NCBI RefSeq assembly: GCF_009363435.1
Contig: NZ_CP045354.1
Span: forward strand, 5,298,501-5,362,500
DNA from: Labrenzia sp. THAF82
GTDB taxonomy: Bacteria > Pseudomonadota > Alphaproteobacteria > Rhizobiales > Stappiaceae
Length of the DNA stretch: 64,000 nt
Direction of reading: 5' to 3'
Part shown: one piece after another, positions 15,155-24,611 of the stretch
Numbering within the stretch: position 1 is the stretch's first letter
How the letters are laid out: the number at the start of each line of letters is the position of its first letter
Made by a program: the position numbers and the translations under genes
The notes under the pieces: model-generated
Seen by the model: the letters and a program-made list of their open reading frames with translations, nothing else
Databases searched by the model: none
Told to the model about the DNA's origin: nothing

Positions 15155-16654
15155 CTATCTGTAACGGACCGGCTCCAAAACAGGTCCGGTCGGACCTTCA
15201 ATCTTGTAAACGATCAACCGTTCCAAACGAACCCCCTCAACCATGCGCTCCAGTTCTGCGACTTCTTCGACCTTTTCAAAGACTTTCTGAAGTTCATCTG
15301 CCTGGTTTCGGCGATCTTCGGTGACATAAAGGCCTGGTTTTTCCAGCAGAACTGTGTCGGGTGGTGGCGTCATCAGATACCGCACACGTTCGGTCACCTG
15401 GAATACCGGCAACTTGTCTTTGAAAAGAAAGTCCAGTTGACCGTTCAGGCCGTAACTCGTTGTTGCAACAAAGGCGGCATCTTCCGCATCGGCAATCGCC
15501 TGGACCGAAGCACCAATTGCGGGCCACCCGCGCAATTGGAAAGTCGGATCCTTCCGCGCGAACTGTCCGGTGATCGGCTCAACCGCATGCAATTGAACGA
15601 TCAACGCAACAACGATCCCCAAAAGGACCCCGACGCCCCCGACCCGTTGCCACACTCGTGTGCGCATTTTGACGTTAGCCACGAACACCGCCGCCATGAT
15701 CGCAAAGGCGGGAAAAAGAGGCGCGGGCCAATTGGCCTGCACCCTTGCGTGCAAGGAGTGATAGAGCAGATAGAGCAGAAACGGAGCGACGCTCAAGAGC
15801 AGCAGCGAGGGCGCGCCTTCTCTCGCTTTCAAGCCCTTCACCATATGGTAGGCGCCGAAGCCGGCGAGAATTGCAATCAATGGATTGAGCAGGCCGATCA
15901 GCGCTCCGAAAAACTCAAAGACATATTTTGCCGTGAAGCCGCCTGCACCCGCCCGGCCAAACTGCTTGTAGAAGCTTGCCCACTCATGCGCTTGGTTCCA
16001 GTAAAGCACAGGAGCAAAACACAACAGTGCGATCAGTCCGCCGGCCCAAAGCTGCCAAGATCTCCACCATCGCCGTGCGCCCGGCACCCAGAGAAGCCAA
16101 AGCACAATGCCTGCACCCAGAAAGAGTACCGAGTATTTGGAAAGAAGGCCGCAGCCAGCCATCAGGCCGACCACCAGCCACCAGTTTGCGTTGTGAGAGC
16201 GACTAAGTTCGGCCAGTGCCCAAAGGCTCAGACCCCAGAACAAGACCGAAGGAGCGTCCGGCGTTGCCAGAATACCGCCGATGCCAACAAGCAGGCTGGT
16301 GTTGAGGAACAAGACCGCCCAGCCGGCGGCAGTGCGGTTGAACAAAATCGAGGTGGTGCGCCAAAGAGCGAAAGAACCGATGAGACCGGACAGGACCACC
16401 ATGGCTCTGACTGCAAAAACCGTGTCACCGAACACCGCTTGTCCGATCGCGATCCACCAGCCGATCATCGGAGGGTGATCGAAATAGCTGAGCGCCGGAT
16501 TGAGCCCCCAGATCCGGTAATAGGCTTCGTCCTCAACGAAATGAGCCTGTGATGCAGCAAACAGCTTCATAGCTGTCAGCAACGCAACGATAATCACCAG
16601 ACCGGCCGGCCGCAGGTAAATCGGCTCGTTCCTTGTGTCCATCCGTGAAGTCAT
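15155..16654 (-). CDS. GT39-family polyprenyl-phosphate-dependent glycosyltransferase (ArnT/PMT-like)
   Basis: This is a 499-residue polytopic membrane protein. The first periplasmic loop has the catalytic acidic motif (HFVEDEAYYRIWG), followed by LSYFDHPPMIGWWIA, both typical of GT39/GT83 (ArnT-like) enzymes that move a sugar from a lipid carrier to an acceptor outside the inner membrane. About ten further hydrophobic segments follow, then a periplasmic C-terminal domain from ~residue 385. I start at ATG 16654, 10 bases after the GT2 stop; an ATG at 16642 is possible. The partner GT2-GtrA protein just upstream would make and flip the lipid-linked sugar. Confidence 0.87.
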   Translation of the reverse strand: MTSRMDTRNEPIYLRPAGLVIIVALLTAMKLFAASQAHFVEDEAYYRIWGLNPALSYFDHPPMIGWWIAIGQAVFGDTVFAVRAMVVLSGLIGSFALWRTTSILFNRTAAGWAVLFLNTSLLVGIGGILATPDAPSVLFWGLSLWALAELSRSHNANWWLVVGLMAGCGLLSKYSVLFLGAGIVLWLLWVPGARRWWRSWQLWAGGLIALLCFAPVLYWNQAHEWASFYKQFGRAGAGGFTAKYVFEFFGALIGLLNPLIAILAGFGAYHMVKGLKAREGAPSLLLLSVAPFLLYLLYHSLHARVQANWPAPLFPAFAIMAAVFVANVKMRTRVWQRVGGVGVLLGIVVALIVQLHAVEPITGQFARKDPTFQLRGWPAIGASVQAIADAEDAAFVATTSYGLNGQLDFLFKDKLPVFQVTERVRYLMTPPPDTVLLEKPGLYVTEDRRNQADELQKVFEKVEEVAELERMVEGVRLERLIVYKIEGPTGPVLEPVRYR

Positions 16655-16664
16655 CTTTATCGGA

Positions 16665-17813
16665 TCAGTTTTTGCGCCAGGTGAGAGCCGCACTCGCCGC
16701 ATAGTTCCAGACAGCTCCCATGACCGCGCCTGCCGTGCCTGCGAACCACCAATAGGCCGGATCGGCATACATCAGGTTCGCTACACCCACATTGGCCAAC
16801 ACACCCACAGAGCAAACGGCATAGAAAGTGAACAGGCCTATCACGGCCTGTACGCCGCTCAAGCGCCGGTCGCGATAGGTCAGCTGGTTGTTCAAAAAGA
16901 AGTTGGATGTCATCGCAACAAAAGACGCTGCTGTCTGAGCAAGATTGAACTCCATGTCGCCCAGCAGGAACAGACGCAGGGCCACAAGGTGCACGACAAG
17001 GCCACTGGCACCGACAAGCCCGAACATCAGAAAACGAACGGAGACAACATCACCGAAATATTTGGCAAGGAGCAGGCCGAAATAGTCCAGTGTCACAAGC
17101 GTATCGAGCTTGCTTTCGCCATGTTGCCGCTCGCGAAAGGTGAACGGAAGCTCTTTGATTTTCAACGCTCCGTTCGAGCTGGACACCAGGTCAAGCAAGA
17201 TCTTGAAACCTTGCGGTGAAAGCTGTGGTGCCAGAGCTTCCGCCTTTTCGCGCCTGACCATGAAGAAACCGCTCATCGGATCCTTCAGTGTCACATTGAG
17301 AAGCTTCTGCGCCAGACCATTTGCGATATTGGAACCCCACGCACGTATCGAAGACAGACCTTCGCCCACCGTTCCACCGTCAACTTTCCGGCTGGCGACC
17401 ACAAGATCGGTGTCATCCTTTTTCAAGGCATCCAGCATCTTGGGCAACATGGTTTCATCATGCTGCAGATCGGCGTCCATTACGGCGACAAATGGAGCTG
17501 AAGATGCGAGTATGCCCTCGATACAGGCTCCGGACAGGCCGCGTCTTCCAATCCTGCGGATCACGCGGACCCGGGCGTCTCTTGCGGCAATGTCGCGCGC
17601 AACCTTGGTTGTTCCATCCGGCGAGTTATCGTCGACAACAATCGCTTCCCAGCGAACGCCCTTCAGCGCCGTATCCAGAAGCCCGACAAGGATCGGAATA
17701 TTGGCAGCTTCGTTGAAACTCGGCAGGATTACACTGAGTTCGGCGGACTGTGCAGTTGCCGGCATACCAACGTCCTTGGCCTTGCTGTCTTCCATTTGCA
17801 CTGCACTGTCCAT
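16665..17813 (-). CDS. GT2 polyprenyl-phosphate glycosyltransferase with GtrA domain
   Basis: The 382-residue protein has two domains. Residues ~25-250 are a DPM1-like GT-A fold: ELSVILPSFNEAANIPILVG, AIVVDDNSPDGT, and VMDADLQHDE with the DxD-type metal site. Residues ~255-380 carry four membrane helices of the GtrA family (VRFLMFGLVGASGLVVHLVAL; NFFLNNQLTYRDRR). The pair transfers a sugar (mannose or similar) to polyprenyl phosphate and helps move it across the membrane. It is the first gene of a cluster with the GT39 transferase. The product probably decorates lipid A, LPS or surface proteins; the acceptor is unknown. Confidence 0.92.
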   Translation of the reverse strand: MDSAVQMEDSKAKDVGMPATAQSAELSVILPSFNEAANIPILVGLLDTALKGVRWEAIVVDDNSPDGTTKVARDIAARDARVRVIRRIGRRGLSGACIEGILASSAPFVAVMDADLQHDETMLPKMLDALKKDDTDLVVASRKVDGGTVGEGLSSIRAWGSNIANGLAQKLLNVTLKDPMSGFFMVRREKAEALAPQLSPQGFKILLDLVSSSNGALKIKELPFTFRERQHGESKLDTLVTLDYFGLLLAKYFGDVVSVRFLMFGLVGASGLVVHLVALRLFLLGDMEFNLAQTAASFVAMTSNFFLNNQLTYRDRRLSGVQAVIGLFTFYAVCSVGVLANVGVANLMYADPAYWWFAGTAGAVMGAVWNYAASAALTWRKN

Positions 17814-18194
17814 CTCAAACCTTATCCGCTGTCATCTTATCCGCCTTGGCAGATCAAGCAGCCGCAATTCTCACAATTTGCCCCGGACCATAGCCCGCCA
17901 GAGATTAAATACTCGAAAACAAGAACTGGAGCCTTCAGCCTTTGGCCGCAATGTCCCTGGTCTCAGTCCGCCCCGGCAGAGCCCTTTTAACGGGAACTGT
18001 GAAGCAAACAAGGCAATCCGACAGCTTTGCGTCAATCCGAGGGCCAAGGTGAGCAAATCCTTGTGACATCTGGCGCTTTCGCCCGTCTTGCCCTTGTGAC
18101 CTGTTTCTTATAGGACAACCGCAACATCACAAATACCGGGCGGTTTGCCGACTGACGCCGACCCGCCGGGAACTCGCCAGGATCAAAAGACTTC
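17814..18194. other. Intergenic region upstream of hisS
   Basis: This 381-base gap separates the divergent GT2-GtrA and hisS genes and should hold both promoters. I looked for a tRNA, a His-rich leader peptide, an attenuator or T-box and found none. There is only a short GGCG-CTTT-CGCC hairpin near 18070-18085 and GC-rich repeats just before the hisS start. No promoter boxes can be named with confidence. Confidence 0.4.
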
Positions 18195-19661
18195 ATGGCC
18201 AAGAAACCGAACAAACTGAAAGCCCGCTTGCCGCGTGGCTTCGTTGACCGCACTGCTGACGACATTCGCGCAACGGATGAGATGCTGGCCAATATCCGCG
18301 CAGTCTATGAGCAATATGGCTTCGACCCTGTCGAAACACCTGCCTTTGAGTTCACCGACTGTCTCGGAAAATTTCTTCCCGACACCGACAGACCGAACGC
18401 CGGTGTCTTCTCCGTACAGGATGAAGACGAACAGTGGATGAGCCTTCGGTACGACCTCACGGCACCACTTGCCCGGCACGTTTCTGAAAACATCAACGAA
18501 ATTCAGCTTCCGTATCGCACCTACCGCTCTGGCTGGGTTTTTCGGAATGAAAAGCCCGGTCCAGGCAGGTTCCGTCAGTTCATGCAATTCGATGCCGACA
18601 CAGTCGGCGCTCCTGGTGTGCAGGCAGATGCGGAAATGTGCATGATGATGGCTGACACAATGGAAGCCCTCGGCATTCCGCGCGGCGACTATGTCATCCG
18701 CGTCAACAACCGCAAAGTCCTGGACGGCGTTCTGGAAAGTGTGGGCCTTGGCGGTGAAACACACGAAGAACGACGCCTCACCGTCTTGCGGGCCATCGAC
18801 AAGCTCGACAAGTTCGGTGTTGAGGGCGTCCGTCTTCTGCTCGGCGAAGGCCGCAAGGACGAAAGCGGCGACTTTACCAAAGGCGCTGGTCTGGAGCCGG
18901 GCGCAATAGACACGCTTGTTGCCTTTCTCTCCGGAACAGGCGGCATTGAGAACGACGGAATCACTGAACTCAACACAATGGCTGCTATCTTTGCCAGTTG
19001 CGGCTATGGCGAAGACCGGATCAAGATCGATCCATCGGTTGTCCGTGGTCTGGAATATTATACCGGCCCTGTCTATGAAGCCGAGCTCCTTTTTGATGTG
19101 ACCAACGAGAAGGGCGAAGTGGTTCAGTTCGGTTCCGTTGGTGGTGGCGGACGCTACGATGGCCTGGTCAAACGCTTCACCGGACGCGATGTACCGGCAA
19201 CCGGGTTCTCTATCGGTGTCTCCCGACTGATGACGGCATTGAAGAACCTGGGCAAGCTCGGCACTGCTGAGATGGTAGCTCCGGTGCTGGTGACCGTCAT
19301 GGATGGCGACACGGCTGCCCTTGGGAAATACCAGAAAATGGTTCAGGATCTGCGCACCGCCGGTGTTCGCGCAGAGATGTATCAGGGCAACTGGAAGAAA
19401 TTCGGCAATCAGCTGAAATATGCTGACCGGCGTGGCTGTCCCATCGCTATCATCCAGGGTTCGGATGAGCGCGAGGCCGGGGAGATCCAGATCAAGGACC
19501 TTATTGAAGGCAAACGTTTGTCGGAAGAAATCGCAGACAACATCACCTGGCGCGAAAGCCGCCCGGCTCAGGTCACGGTTAAGGTATCTGAACTTGTCGC
19601 GACCGTGAAGGAACTGTTGGATGGGCAAGCCGATGATCGCAGACGGGCCGGCGAGGAGTAA
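18195..19661 (+). CDS. hisS: Histidyl-tRNA synthetase
   Basis: This is a class II aminoacyl-tRNA synthetase of 488 residues that charges tRNA-His. Motif 2 is visible in [17 protein letters not shown] with MQFDADTVG. The histidine-binding signature is [17 protein letters not shown], and motif 3 is in [14 protein letters not shown] with GFSIGVSRL. The C-terminal anticodon-binding domain runs from ~residue 370 ([11 protein letters not shown] to the end). It is the first gene of a tight operon with hisZ and hisG, three bases between each, as in other Hyphomicrobiales. Confidence 0.96.
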   Translation: MAKKPNKLKARLPRGFVDRTADDIRATDEMLANIRAVYEQYGFDPVETPAFEFTDCLGKFLPDTDRPNAGVFSVQDEDEQWMSLRYDLTAPLARHVSENINEIQLPYRTYRSGWVFRNEKPGPGRFRQFMQFDADTVGAPGVQADAEMCMMMADTMEALGIPRGDYVIRVNNRKVLDGVLESVGLGGETHEERRLTVLRAIDKLDKFGVEGVRLLLGEGRKDESGDFTKGAGLEPGAIDTLVAFLSGTGGIENDGITELNTMAAIFASCGYGEDRIKIDPSVVRGLEYYTGPVYEAELLFDVTNEKGEVVQFGSVGGGGRYDGLVKRFTGRDVPATGFSIGVSRLMTALKNLGKLGTAEMVAPVLVTVMDGDTAALGKYQKMVQDLRTAGVRAEMYQGNWKKFGNQLKYADRRGCPIAIIQGSDEREAGEIQIKDLIEGKRLSEEIADNITWRESRPAQVTVKVSELVATVKELLDGQADDRRRAGEE

Positions 19662-19664
19662 GCC

Positions 19665-20819
19665 ATGAATGGCTCGGCACAGATGAACAGACCCGATCCG
19701 TCGAAAATCGATGCGGTGCTTGAACTCTTCAAGGCGGCCGGTCATACGGAAGTCAATCCGCCGATCCTTCAGCCTGCGGATGTCTTTTTGGATCTGACAG
19801 GCGAAGATATTCGACGCCGGCTTTATCTGACCAACGGTTCGGACGGTCTAGATCTTTGCCTCAGACCTGACTTCACCATACCGGTTTGCCGTCATCACCT
19901 GGCGCAAGATCAGGTGAGCCTGCCTGCTGCCTATTGTTACAATGGCCCTGTGTTTCGGCAGCGACCAGCCGGCCTCGGCGAAATACCTCAACTCGGGGCG
20001 GAAAGCCTGGGGAGGACCGACACAAGCGAAGCCGATGCTGACCTGTTGGCGCTCTCTGTCAATGCGCTGGAGACGTTCGGGGTCCGGGAAAACACTATTC
20101 GCGTTGGTGATGAAACCCTTTTTGCCGCCGTTCTCGACGGACTGGAGCTTCCAAGCGTCTGGCGCCGACGTCTGCGCGACCTCTTTGGTGAAACCGACAA
20201 GCTTACAGCTGCAATCGACAGAATGGCGGGTGGTACCGTTTCCGACGATGAAGGCCGGGATGTCCGCCTTGGTTTTCTATCCGCTATGGAAGGTGCTGAT
20301 CCTGAAGCAGCGCACGCGGTTGTTGAAGATCTTCTTTCCATAGCAGGGATATCCGCTGTCGGTGGGCGCACCCCCAGTGAAATCGCAGATCGTTTTCTCG
20401 AACAGGCTGCGCTTGCAAGAGGTGCTCGCGGTCATGACAAAGCAGCAAAAACGCTTTCTGCGTATCTCACGCTGAAGTCCGACGGTGCACATGCTGCATC
20501 GGTCCTTCGCCAGTTCGGCAAGGATTTCGGCCTTGTCCTCGACAAGCCACTTGCTGCATTCGAGCAGCGGATGATGGCTGTTGACCGAAAGGGCATCGAC
20601 CCCACGCGCCTGAGTTTTGCTGCCGAGTTCGGCCGGCGTCTGGACTACTATTCCGGTTTCGTCTTCGAGATACACGCTTCCGAAAAAACCGTGGAAGGTC
20701 CGCTTGTCGGCGGCGGTCGCTACGACAAGCTGGTCAATCTGCTTGGTGCTGAGGAGGATGTTCCGGCAATCGGGTTCTCCATGTGGCTGGACCGGATTGC
20801 AGCGAGCGTTGAGGGCTGA
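19665..20819 (+). CDS. hisZ: ATP phosphoribosyltransferase regulatory subunit HisZ
   Basis: This 384-residue HisS paralogue lacks the anticodon-binding domain. It keeps the catalytic-core scaffold (CLRPDFTIPVCRHHL; GPVFRQRPAGLGEIPQLGAE; FGRRLDYYSGFVFEIH; GGGRYDKLVNLLG). HisZ does not charge tRNA; it binds HisG and provides histidine feedback control of the first step of histidine synthesis. The ATG at 19665 has AGGAG seven bases before it and starts three bases after the hisS stop. An alternative start is the ATG at 19683. Confidence 0.94.
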   Translation: MNGSAQMNRPDPSKIDAVLELFKAAGHTEVNPPILQPADVFLDLTGEDIRRRLYLTNGSDGLDLCLRPDFTIPVCRHHLAQDQVSLPAAYCYNGPVFRQRPAGLGEIPQLGAESLGRTDTSEADADLLALSVNALETFGVRENTIRVGDETLFAAVLDGLELPSVWRRRLRDLFGETDKLTAAIDRMAGGTVSDDEGRDVRLGFLSAMEGADPEAAHAVVEDLLSIAGISAVGGRTPSEIADRFLEQAALARGARGHDKAAKTLSAYLTLKSDGAHAASVLRQFGKDFGLVLDKPLAAFEQRMMAVDRKGIDPTRLSFAAEFGRRLDYYSGFVFEIHASEKTVEGPLVGGGRYDKLVNLLGAEEDVPAIGFSMWLDRIAASVEG

Positions 20820-20822
20820 CAC

Positions 20823-21791
20823 ATGAGCAAACTGATCATCGCCATCCCTTCCAAGGGCCGCTTGCAGGAAAAAACGCATGATTTCTTCGGCCGTGCAGGT
20901 CTAAAAGTTCTGCAACCGGGCGGCGCCCGCAATTATCGCGGCGCCATCAAAGGCCTCGACAGTGTCGAGATCGCGTTTCTTTCCGCCTCGGAGATCGCCC
21001 GTGCGCTTTCAGACGGTGCGGTTCATTTCGGCGTCACCGGCCTGGACCTTGTGCACGAGAATATCGCCGATCCGGGCACGACCGTGCACGTCGTTACACC
21101 ACTTGGTTTCGGGCCGGCGGATGTCGTGGTCGCTGTTCCAAAGGCCTGGATTGATGTCGAGACGATGGCGGATCTTTCCGATGTTGCCTCTGATTTCAGA
21201 AACCGCCATGGAAGCCGGCTTCGAGTTGCCACGAAATACGTCAACCTGACCAGATCCTTCTTTGCAAATCACGGCATAGCCGATTACCGGATCGTGGAGA
21301 GCGCGGGCGCGACGGAAGGTGCACCAGCGGCCGGGTCTGCGGAATTGATCGTCGACATCACCACCACCGGCTCCACGCTTCAGGCCAACAATCTGAAGAT
21401 ACTCTCTGACGGTGTCATGTTGAAAAGCCAGGCCAACCTGGTGGCGTCCCTAAACGCAGACTGGTCAGACGAGGCATTGACGGGAGCCCGCGCCATTCTC
21501 GACCGGATTGCCGCGGAAGAGGCCGCACGCGATGTCAAGCTGGTCAAAGCCGTGGTCGATGATCGGACACAAGCCCTAAGAGCCGTAAGCCACGTCGGGG
21601 CCTTGCAGCGTTTTTCTGAAAGCGATGACATGAACCATGTCAGTGTGCTGTGCCCGAAAGATGCTGTTGCGGATTGCGCACAGCTGCTGATCGCGGAAGG
21701 CGCCGACACTGTCACCGTCGAGACACTGGATTATGTTTTCTCCAGGGAAAACAAGTTGTTCGCACCTTTGCAGGAAAAGGTCGGCAGTTAG
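20823..21791 (+). CDS. hisG: ATP phosphoribosyltransferase HisG
   Basis: The 322-residue enzyme joins ATP and PRPP, the committed step of histidine synthesis. The catalytic part includes [24 protein letters not shown] and the PRPP loop [18 protein letters not shown]. HisZ-dependent HisG proteins are commonly just over 200 residues. This one has about 90 more after the catalytic domain ([15 protein letters not shown] to the end), the length class seen in Brucella relatives. It therefore has both an extra C-terminal region and a HisZ partner encoded three bases upstream. It is cytosolic and the last gene of the hisS-hisZ-hisG operon. Confidence 0.95.
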   Translation: MSKLIIAIPSKGRLQEKTHDFFGRAGLKVLQPGGARNYRGAIKGLDSVEIAFLSASEIARALSDGAVHFGVTGLDLVHENIADPGTTVHVVTPLGFGPADVVVAVPKAWIDVETMADLSDVASDFRNRHGSRLRVATKYVNLTRSFFANHGIADYRIVESAGATEGAPAAGSAELIVDITTTGSTLQANNLKILSDGVMLKSQANLVASLNADWSDEALTGARAILDRIAAEEAARDVKLVKAVVDDRTQALRAVSHVGALQRFSESDDMNHVSVLCPKDAVADCAQLLIAEGADTVTVETLDYVFSRENKLFAPLQEKVGS

Positions 21792-21803
21792 GTTAAACCA
21801 GCT

Positions 21804-22478
21804 TTAGACCGGTCGCTTGAAGTCGGCCCTGGCCTTCTCGATATTTTCCCTGCAGAAGCATCCTTCCAGATGATCATTGACCATGCCCATGGATTGCATG
21901 AAGGCGTAAACCGTTGTCGGACCCACAAAGCTCCAGCCGCGTTTTTTGAGATCCTTGGACAGCGCTGTGCTTTCGGCGGTCTTGCCGAGCGTTTTTGCAG
22001 TTGGAAAATCAATTTTTTCCGGGCGATCTTCCGGCTTGGGTTCAAATGACCAGAAATAGGCTGCCAGGGAACCGAATTCCTTTCTCAGTTCGAGCGCTCT
22101 GTTTGCATTGTTGATGGTCGATTCGATTTTCTTGCGATGGCGAACAATTCCACTGTCATTCAGGCAACGCTCGACATCCTTGTCGGTAAATTTTGCCACG
22201 CGTTCGAATTCAAAATTTGCAAATGCCGCGCGAAACCCTTCGCGCTTGCGCAGAATGGTTAGCCAGGAAAGGCCTGATTGAAACCCCTCCAGGCAGATCT
22301 TTTCAAAAAGCCGACGATCGTCATCTACCGGCCAGCCCCATTCTTCGTCGTGATAGCGCTGGTAGTCCTCCAGACCGCCATACCACCAGCAACGGCTTAG
22401 CCCATCCGCCCCCACAATCAACCCGGTATCCGGATCCGGTTCAGGCTTTGCTGCTGATGTGCTTTTCTGTTCGGTCAT
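21804..22478 (-). CDS. tag: DNA-3-methyladenine glycosylase I
   Basis: This base-excision enzyme removes 3-methyladenine from alkylated DNA. The 224-residue protein has the Tag hallmarks: SRCWWYGGLEDYQRYHDEEWG, with the zinc-binding Cys and His, LFEKICLEGFQSGLSW with the helix-hairpin region, and the second zinc pair in NDHLEGCFC. I use ATG 22478, which gives a normal-length protein with a short polar lead (TEQKSTSAAKPEPD). A longer frame back to 22613 would add a cysteine-rich hydrophobic stretch that overlaps the cheZ terminator. It ends 12 bases from the convergent hisG stop. Confidence 0.94.
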   Translation of the reverse strand: MTEQKSTSAAKPEPDPDTGLIVGADGLSRCWWYGGLEDYQRYHDEEWGWPVDDDRRLFEKICLEGFQSGLSWLTILRKREGFRAAFANFEFERVAKFTDKDVERCLNDSGIVRHRKKIESTINNANRALELRKEFGSLAAYFWSFEPKPEDRPEKIDFPTAKTLGKTAESTALSKDLKKRGWSFVGPTTVYAFMQSMGMVNDHLEGCFCRENIEKARADFKRPV

Positions 22479-22566
22479 GGCCCGCTCAATATTCACTGTT
22501 TGTTCTCTATCTGTTAGGCCAATTTGAACGTGTTGGCAAGGCAGCAACAAAACCGTTGGAGGCAAA

Positions 22567-22600
22567 CAAAAAAAAGCCCGGCAGACAGCCAGGCTTTTTC
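22567..22600 (-). terminator. Rho-independent terminator after cheZ
   Basis: AAAAAGCC and GGCTTTTT arms enclose a second GGC/GCC pairing with an AGACA loop. On the minus strand it ends in a run of eight T and lies 26 bases after the cheZ stop codon. Confidence 0.88.
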
Positions 22601-22625
22601 GTTTCTCCAGCAATGTGACTGCTGA

Positions 22626-23375
22626 TCAGGCGAACAGTGCGTCGATGTCGTCCTGCGTCGCAACGTCGGCGTCCGTTTCCAGCGCCGGGCCGTTGAGAAG
22701 AGCAGCGTCGCCTTCCTTGAGGTTTCGCTCTTCGACTTCGAATTCCTTGAAGGTTTCGATGCCGCCCCAGATATCCATCATCTGGATTATCCGGTCTTCC
22801 ACAAATCGAAGTGTCGCGACCACTTTGGTGATGCGCTGTCCGGTCAGATCCTGGAAGTTACAGGCTTCAAAGATGCTGATGACCTTTTCCTGGATGTCAT
22901 TCGCAAGTTCGGCATCCGCAGCGTCAACGCGTGCAGACAGCGTGTTGGCGGTCTCGTCAATAAATTCTGCCGAAGCAAGAATCGTTTCAGTCGCGCCTTC
23001 CGTTCCAACCACGACAGCATCGAGCTCATTGGTCACCCGGGTCATTTCTTCGCCCTTGGAACCCGTCGTGTGATGCAGTGTAGCGATTTCCTTCTTGGTC
23101 TGAGCGATCGCTTCATACATTGCGTCCAGCTCGACCTTCAGCTTGGCAGCCTCCGACAGTTCCTTGCGGAACTCAGACATGAATTTCGCACCCATTTCCT
23201 CCGGGTCGAGGGCCTGCTGTTCTCCAGCACCCTTGCGCATCATGGCCTTCAGACTGGCAATTTCCGCCAAGACTTCCTGGTGACGGCGTTCTTCAGCATA
23301 TCCGGGGTCGTCGTTCGCCCCTGCATTCATACGTATCAAGCTTTCCGCTCGAAAGGATCTTTTCACCGCGGCCAT
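22626..23375 (-). CDS. cheZ: Protein phosphatase CheZ family
   Basis: The 249-residue protein is mainly a long helical hairpin. It has the CheZ core ANDIQEKVISIFEACNFQDLTGQRI followed by VATLRFVEDRI. The FQDLTGQ region holds the Gln used to dephosphorylate CheY. The C-terminal tail ends in QDDIDALFA, the peptide that binds CheY-P. The role is to switch off the CheY-P signal to the flagellar motor or another output. No other chemotaxis gene is in the window. A more distant reading is a CheZ-like phosphatase acting on a non-chemotactic response regulator. Confidence 0.88.
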   Translation of the reverse strand: MAAVKRSFRAESLIRMNAGANDDPGYAEERRHQEVLAEIASLKAMMRKGAGEQQALDPEEMGAKFMSEFRKELSEAAKLKVELDAMYEAIAQTKKEIATLHHTTGSKGEEMTRVTNELDAVVVGTEGATETILASAEFIDETANTLSARVDAADAELANDIQEKVISIFEACNFQDLTGQRITKVVATLRFVEDRIIQMMDIWGGIETFKEFEVEERNLKEGDAALLNGPALETDADVATQDDIDALFA

Positions 23376-23651
23376 GCTTACTCCCGTCCCTAGCCCCTTT
23401 GGCGATTGAAATCGCTGCGAGATCCATCTTTAACAGCGGAAGTTTAAAGAATTGTTTTTTCAGTTCTGGGAGCAAATGGACCGACGCTTTGCACTCGGGA
23501 AACCGTTTAATCGCTTTCCTCATTGAGGTGCTTTGGCTATCCTCCCGCGACAAGAACAAGGGAATGACTTGGCGTATGACAACGAACGACACTGCAAAAC
23601 CGGTCCGGCTCCTGCCTGCCCCAATGTGATGGTGAAGCGGCCCATTCCCAG

Positions 23652-24374
23652 ATGAAAAACCTGCACGCCAATCTGCTGATTCTTTTGATGACCGGATTCT
23701 TTTTATCGTCTCCGGCAAAGTCGGCGAATGAATCCTTTTCCATGGAAGAAATCATGGATGGATTCGAAAAGACGGTGTTTGGTCTAGAATATCGCAGCTG
23801 GAGCTGGCGGCCCTATCTGGTGAAGAAGTTCACGCGTCCGGTGCTTTTCTATGTTCATAATCTTTCCGCCCGCGACCGTCGAAAGACCGTGAACCGCTTC
23901 GTAAAGGAAATCGGCAAAAGAGTGGGTGGCCTGACGACGGCGATCACGAACGACCGGGCAAGCGCAAATTTTGAGGTCTATGTTGTCGACAGGGTTCAGT
24001 ACGAACCTGTTGTGCGCAAAGACATTTATAAAAATGATCGCGCAAGGGTACCCGGCAGATGCCTTGTCCGTGTTGTCTCAGGTCGAAATGGCATCAAGAG
24101 ATCGGCTGCGGTCATCGTTTCGGACGAAGGCGAGTTTTTATTTCGGCGCTGCCTTGTCGAAGAACTTCTTCAAGGGCTGGGGCCCATGAATGACGACGCC
24201 GCCCTGACCCATTCCGTCTTTAACGATTCTTCCCGGCACAGCAGGTTTACGGTTTTCGACCAGCTGATTCTCAATATGCTCTACGACCCGCGCATAAGAC
24301 CCGGTATGTCAAAACAACAGACCAAGGACATCTTGCCGATTGTTGCTCGGGATGCGCGACGCCGTGTTCGTTAA
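23652..24374 (+). CDS. DUF2927 secreted protein
   Basis: The 240-residue protein has a signal peptide (MKNLHANLLILLMTGFFLSSPAKS). The mature part has features of DUF2927: the C-terminal block with VEELLQGLGPMNDDAALTHSVFND and the closing QLILNMLYDPRIRPGMSK. The EELLQGLG...ND segment resembles a degenerate metallopeptidase helix, but no HExxH is present. It is probably periplasmic or exported; function unknown. Upstream lies a 276-base gap with nothing recognised except promoter space. The 237-base gap downstream is AT-rich and also shows nothing. Confidence 0.82.
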   Translation: MKNLHANLLILLMTGFFLSSPAKSANESFSMEEIMDGFEKTVFGLEYRSWSWRPYLVKKFTRPVLFYVHNLSARDRRKTVNRFVKEIGKRVGGLTTAITNDRASANFEVYVVDRVQYEPVVRKDIYKNDRARVPGRCLVRVVSGRNGIKRSAAVIVSDEGEFLFRRCLVEELLQGLGPMNDDAALTHSVFNDSSRHSRFTVFDQLILNMLYDPRIRPGMSKQQTKDILPIVARDARRRVR

Positions 24375-24611
24375 CCAAGGTTTCCTTGAAAGAGCAAAAG
24401 ATTCAATATCGATTGAATTGATTCACTACGTCGCAATGCGATCGATAGTATTTTGTTAAGCCTGTTCTTCAACCAAGAAATAACCATAAGAAACAATTAC
24501 TTCGTTTCTCTAAGTCAGATTCACTTTTGACTGAGTGGCAGCGCTTATCATCCTTGCCAATCCGTTAACCGGTACTTGTAAATGCCGGTGAACGTGGTCG
24601 ATGACAAGTTT

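Noticed and set aside
15113-16552. A long open frame on the plus strand opposite the GT39 gene
   Set aside because: It has no ribosome site, looks low in hydrophobic order and rich in Arg, Gln and His, and lies fully antisense to a gene with clear family motifs.
17814-18194. A histidine attenuator or leader peptide before hisS
   Set aside because: No short frame with repeated His codons and no pair of competing hairpins with a T-run were found.
18183-19745. A 520-codon open frame antisense to hisS
   Set aside because: It mirrors the codon pattern of hisS, which has all class II synthetase motifs; the antisense product matches nothing I know.
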